This document shows, in pieces, positions 61,601 through 64,000 of a stretch of DNA of 64,000 nucleotides; positions within the stretch are counted from its first letter, which is position 1, and each line of letters starts with the position of its first letter. A program made the translations under genes and the position numbers. The stretch is from Bacteroides caecimuris. Lineage in GTDB: Bacteria > Bacteroidota > Bacteroidia > Bacteroidales > Bacteroidaceae. Location: positions 1,240,001-1,304,000 of the forward strand of contig NZ_CP015401.2 in assembly GCF_001688725.2 (NCBI RefSeq), read 5' to 3'. The notes beneath the pieces are model-generated. The model did not search any database, had not been told where the DNA came from, and worked only from the letters and a program-made list of their open reading frames with translations.

Positions 61601-62462
61601 TAATAGTATTCTCCAGTAATGAAGCCTCGTCACGCCGTTCCACAGCTTTGCGTACAATCACGGTCTTGTTATTCTCTTTGCGTTCCTCAATACCAATAAT
61701 GTGTAGCAGCTCAGTGTAGAATCCACGGTTGAGCGAATTGCTGTCGTTCTGGAACGATAGCTTCAAAAGGTGTGTGTCGCTGAATATCTTATAAAGTTCG
61801 ATAAGTTTACGTGAAGTACTGCCGTCTGTTTTATCAAGCAGGTGTCGATAGTCCTGTAAGTTGAAGTAAGTGTATTCAAGGCTGTCTTTCACCTCCTCAA
61901 TATAGGTTGTTGCAATTTCAGTATAGAAGAAGTCGGTTTTACTACTGGTCTTGCGCCCATCCACAAAATCTTGAAACTCACGATGTAGTTGTCTGTTAAG
62001 ATAGAATTTGCGTTCAAACTCATGGGCGTCAAAAATAAAGAATTCATGAATATTAGTAGCGATGAGATATTTAATATCGTTGTTCTTCTTACTGACACGT
62101 TCTTTGAGATAGTATAGCAATAATTCCTGCAAAGCTTTACGATTGAGATTGTCATTAGAAATCATCTCACTTTTGTTGGTGGTGCTCTTTACCTCAATCA
62201 ATAACCCAATATTGGACTTGGTAGTTTTATCCAACCGGATAGCCAAATCAATATCTTCTTCGGGAGCCATGTAGTATGTCTTGTAGAACGTTTCGCTTAG
62301 GAAATTACGTAAATGTTCTTTCTGCGTTTCTTCTCTTTGCCCATCCACTACATTGTCTCTCAATGTGCGAAGGGCATTTTTGAATAGGTCAAAATCTGTT
62401 GTTTCAATCGCAACCTGTCTATATGCTTTGTTCAGAACTTGATTCGGTTTGAGTAGTCCCAT
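58650..62462 (-). CDS. Type IIG restriction-modification enzyme, phase-variable
   Basis: 1270 residues. N-terminal PD-(D/E)xK-like nuclease (EEDIDLAIRLDKT ... IGLLIEVKSTTNKS, residues ~60-90), a long helical part, then an N6-adenine methyltransferase: motif I LCDPAVGSGHFLVSALNE (~residue 545) and motif IV IGNPPYIQLQSMGK (~residue 840). The C-terminal ~330 residues are the target-recognition part. The sequence IR encoding SDFVQQE joins methylase and recognition regions. Both cutting and methylation lie in one chain, as in Eco57I/MmeI-type enzymes, so swapping the recognition part changes both together. It faces the invertase across the invertible segment. Confidence 0.9.
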   Translation of the reverse strand: MGLLKPNQVLNKAYRQVAIETTDFDLFKNALRTLRDNVVDGQREETQKEHLRNFLSETFYKTYYMAPEEDIDLAIRLDKTTKSNIGLLIEVKSTTNKSEMISNDNLNRKALQELLLYYLKERVSKKNNDIKYLIATNIHEFFIFDAHEFERKFYLNRQLHREFQDFVDGRKTSSKTDFFYTEIATTYIEEVKDSLEYTYFNLQDYRHLLDKTDGSTSRKLIELYKIFSDTHLLKLSFQNDSNSLNRGFYTELLHIIGIEERKENNKTVIVRKAVERRDEASLLENTINQLDAEDCLRHVNGSLYGNDYEERLFNVAMELCITWMNRILFLKLLEAQMLKYHNGDVIYKFLSTAKIHDYDDLNTLFFQVLARDMSHRTQSIMRDFAYVPYLNSSLFEVTDLESKTIKINSLSQRTELPVLTSSVLRNPKRNLQVSALPTLQYLFAFLDAYNFASEGSEEVQEEAKTLINASVLGLIFEKINGHKDGSVFTPGFITMFMCREAITKTVLQKFNDCYGWNCATRTDLYNRIDNIAEANELINNLHLCDPAVGSGHFLVSALNELILLKYELGILVDATGKRIRKADYQLAIENDELIVTDAEGNLFAYNTLNAESRRMQETLFKEKRQIIENCLFGVDINPNSVKICRLRLWIELLKNAYYTAESNYTYLETLPNIDINIKCGNSLLHRFALTDSIQTVLRESGISISQYKEAVAKYKNAQSKSEKQDLETLITEIKSKLRTEISRRDARLVRLNKRRSELATLQAPQLFEPTKKEKKALDKRIADLKKEVATLENIFEEIRSNKIYLGAFEWRIEFPEVLDAEGNFLGFDCIIGNPPYIQLQSMGKSADVLERMGYVTYARTGDIYCLFYELGMNLLSPNGYLCYITSNKWMRAGYGEALRDYFASQTNPIMLIDFAGIKIFDAITVEANILLSQKAANIFNTQACLVQDANGLNNLSDFVQQEHTICDFSGSDSWVILSPIEQSIRRKIESIGTPLKDWNINIYRGVLTGYNDAFIISTEKRDEILANCQTEDERQKTAELIRPILRGRDVKRYGYDWAGLWLINTHNGLKNKGIKPVNINDYPAIKEWLDNGGIAYSGKMYKGFSQIEKRSDRGDTPYNLRNCAYMEDFSKPKIVWKIIGNQMAFAYDTNNYVMNNACYIMTGNHLDYLLAVLNSQAITWYSYVTNMNKTGVGDVQVGGQNIATFPIPLYDANKIELVELAELAKRITNKNINLPFIDSKIESLVSMVYGFTSEETNFLHSFVSSLRKSI
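59331..59407 (-). repeat. 77 bp perfect inverted repeat inside the specificity region, copy 2
   Basis: Partner of 57915-57991, lying in the expressed type IIG gene. Confidence 0.8.
59577..59598 (-). repeat. Invertase crossover site, copy 2
   Basis: Inverse of 57724-57745, inside the type IIG gene at the junction of methylase and recognition regions (codons for SDFVQQE). Confidence 0.85.
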
Positions 62463-62490
62463 AATGCTTGGTAAATGAGTTAATAAAATA

Positions 62491-62498
62491 CAAAATTA
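62491..62498 (-). promoter_or_regulatory. -7 box of the type IIG gene
   Basis: TAATTTTG on the minus strand, about 30 bases before the ATG at 62462. It lies outside the invertible segment, so expression is constant while specificity changes. No -33 match found. Confidence 0.45.
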
Positions 62499-62521
62499 TA
62501 TAGAAAAATCGATTTTTTCTA

Positions 62522-63929
62522 CACCGGCACAATAAAAACCGAGGCCAACCCTCAAACTCTGCTTCATACTTCGTTTAATTGTTACGAATGTCCTATATTT
62601 AAGGAGTGTAACTAAAAAATCTCAAATATGGACAAAGACAGAATCGTGGCCGGCCTTGATGTCCACAAAGATACAATTTATCTCTGTGTGATGGATAATA
62701 CCGAGGCCGTTATTTTTGCAAAAGTTTATGGTACATTGACTCCTGATTTAGAACTTGTGTGTTCCGAGATGGTTTCTCATGGGGTGACAGAGGCAGCCAT
62801 GGAAAGCACTTCAACCTATTGGGTCCCTGTGTGGAATGCCTTGTGCGAGAGCATGTCTCTCAAATTGGTAAATCCTTATTTTATAAAGCAGCTTCCCGGT
62901 CGCAAGAGTGATGTGAAGGATGCCCAATGGATAGCGGAATGCTTGTTGAAGAATCTGATTCGTGGAAGTTTTGTGCCGGATAAGACAGTGCAGGACATGC
63001 GCAAGTATAACCGTCGCATCTTCGACCTGAATGAAGACCTGACGTATAACAGCAATAAACAGGACGCTGCTTTACAGCGATGTGGCTTCCGGTTAAGTAA
63101 CTATGTCTCCCGAGTCAATGGAAAAAGCTATCAGAAGTGCGTCCGTGCAATAATAACCGGGATAACCGACCCTGAGGAGCTGGTGAAACTCATTCATGGA
63201 AAAACTCTACGGAAATACGGACGTAACATCATAAAGGATGCCGTAACGGGTGACTTTCACCAGGCAGACATCTGTTTGTTAAAGCAATACGCAGAGCTTA
63301 TAGGGGTAATCGAGCGACAAATCGAAGAATGCAGGAATGCTCTCATTTCCATGTGCCAGGAACACTTCCCGAAACAATTCAAACGTCTACAGAGCATCCC
63401 CGGTGTTAAAGAACGCGCCGCTTCGGCTATAATTGCGGAGACTGGGGCTGACATGAAACCGTTTGAAAAAGCAACAAACCTTGTGGGATGGTGTGGATTG
63501 AAACCACGCAATGATATAAGCAACAATAAAGTCAAAAGCAACAGGACGACGCATGGGAACCGATTCCTGCGTCAGATATTGATTGAAATATCCTGGGTCG
63601 CATCAAGAACCCGAAACTGCTTTTTCTCAAACTTCAGCTACGTGCAATGCACCCAACGCCATAAGAACAAGATGAAGATACAAGTAGCCATCGCCCGAAA
63701 GTTATTGGTCGCAGTATGGCACATGCTGACAAAAGACGAGGATTTTATAGATGTTTACCTCAAGCGGCTTGAAAAGCAGGCGGAATGGCAAAATGATCTT
63801 CAAGCATTAGAATCGTTATTGGTCGGATAGACCTTTCCGATATACCTCTATCGACAACATAATTACCTTTGTGCTGCCACATGAGCGCGTTTACAAAATT
63901 ATTGTATCCATAGAGGGATTGGACACCGG
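62522..63929 (+). mobile_element. IS110-family element, ends tentative
   Basis: About 1.4 kb around an IS110 transposase. ACACCGGC occurs on both sides (62522-62529 and ~63922-63929) and may mark the recombination core, as these elements make no target duplication and lack ordinary inverted ends. The downstream flank has a long-range pair CCTCTAT (63847) with ATAGAGG (63912), a possible part of a guide (bridge) RNA. Boundaries need comparison with another copy. Confidence 0.5.
62628..63830 (+). CDS. IS110-family DEDD transposase
   Basis: 400 residues. The N-terminal DEDD RuvC-like domain begins VAGLDVHKDTIYLCVMDN with Asp, then AAMESTSTYWVPVWNAL with Glu, and RKSDVKDAQWIAECLL with the Asp pair. 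The C-terminal IS116/IS110/IS902 domain has LQSIPGVKERAASAIIAETG and KATNLVGWCGLKPRNDISNN, with a later Ser-containing helix. A -7 box TATATTTA (62594-62601) and AAGGAG precede the start. The frame is intact. IS110 enzymes use a structured RNA encoded in the element to choose target and donor. Confidence 0.9.
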   Translation: MDKDRIVAGLDVHKDTIYLCVMDNTEAVIFAKVYGTLTPDLELVCSEMVSHGVTEAAMESTSTYWVPVWNALCESMSLKLVNPYFIKQLPGRKSDVKDAQWIAECLLKNLIRGSFVPDKTVQDMRKYNRRIFDLNEDLTYNSNKQDAALQRCGFRLSNYVSRVNGKSYQKCVRAIITGITDPEELVKLIHGKTLRKYGRNIIKDAVTGDFHQADICLLKQYAELIGVIERQIEECRNALISMCQEHFPKQFKRLQSIPGVKERAASAIIAETGADMKPFEKATNLVGWCGLKPRNDISNNKVKSNRTTHGNRFLRQILIEISWVASRTRNCFFSNFSYVQCTQRHKNKMKIQVAIARKLLVAVWHMLTKDEDFIDVYLKRLEKQAEWQNDLQALESLLVG

Positions 63930-64000
63930 CGTAGTCCTTTTAGGCTGAAGAGGAAAGTAACAAACTTTACTAGTTCAGACGACAAAATACTTGTTGTCTT
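63831..64000. other. IS110 downstream flank to window end
   Basis: 170 bases with no gene. Contains the possible right end of the IS110 element and the CCTCTAT/ATAGAGG pairing. Beyond ~63930 nothing can be assigned. Confidence 0.3.

Overview
The window looks like an accessory region of a gut Bacteroidales chromosome (Bacteroides, Phocaeicola or Parabacteroides). The evidence is repeated promoters of the Bacteroidales type (TTTG, 19-20 bases, TAnnTTTG), A-rich translation starts, DUF4099/DUF3945-type transfer proteins, and insertion sequences of families common in this order. Base composition is a patchwork: the transfer operon is moderate, the immunity array is AT-rich, and the two arms of the split topoisomerase module are strongly GC-rich.

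Layout. 1-6.2 kb: the end of an OmpA-like gene, an AbiE-type toxin-antitoxin pair, a ~210 bp repeat present twice as a leader of small genes, a gene split by an IS982-family element, and an orphan, diverged 5S rRNA-like gene. 6.2-24.9 kb: one long minus-strand operon of an integrative conjugative element. It holds an ArdC antirestriction protein, an OB-fold SSB-like protein, peptidoglycan hydrolases, a second ArdC-like protein with a decayed catalytic motif and a MutS-I-like tail, a cytosine methyltransferase overlapping a radical SAM gene, two paralogous secreted helical proteins, a Toprim primase-like protein and DUF3945/DUF4099 proteins. 25-28.3 kb: a secreted M23 peptidase, a Septu-like PtuA/PtuB pair and a small membrane protein.

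28.3-45 kb: an IS21, an IS1182-like element and an IS66 have landed in an integron-like array of about 15 single-gene cassettes. All cassettes lie on the minus strand downstream of an IntI/XerD-like tyrosine recombinase (43903-45033). Nearly every cassette is followed by an imperfect palindrome of ~50 bp that resembles integron attC sites. The products (SUKH/SMI1-KNR4, ankyrin, leucine-rich repeat, Imm17-like and others) look like immunity proteins. This matches the recombinase-associated acquired interbacterial defence (rAID) clusters known from Bacteroidales.

45-56.7 kb: a BECR-fold-like protein with a DUF3800 protein; a DUF3945 protein and topoisomerase III (topB), the latter cut after codon 9 by a recombinase-in-trio (RIT) element; a small protein with an excisionase-like head and an RNA polymerase alpha-CTD-like tail; an RnlA/RnlB toxin-antitoxin pair; and a lone HipA N-terminal domain behind a possible attenuator or small RNA.

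57.1-62.5 kb: the most striking unit. A serine invertase of the Mpi/Hin type sits beside a type IIG restriction-modification gene. A silent, promoterless second copy of that gene's C-terminal specificity region lies tail to tail with it. A 22 bp inverted repeat, located at the end of the invertase gene and inside the expressed gene, is in frame on both sides, so inversion would swap the target-recognition region. The window ends with an IS110-family element.
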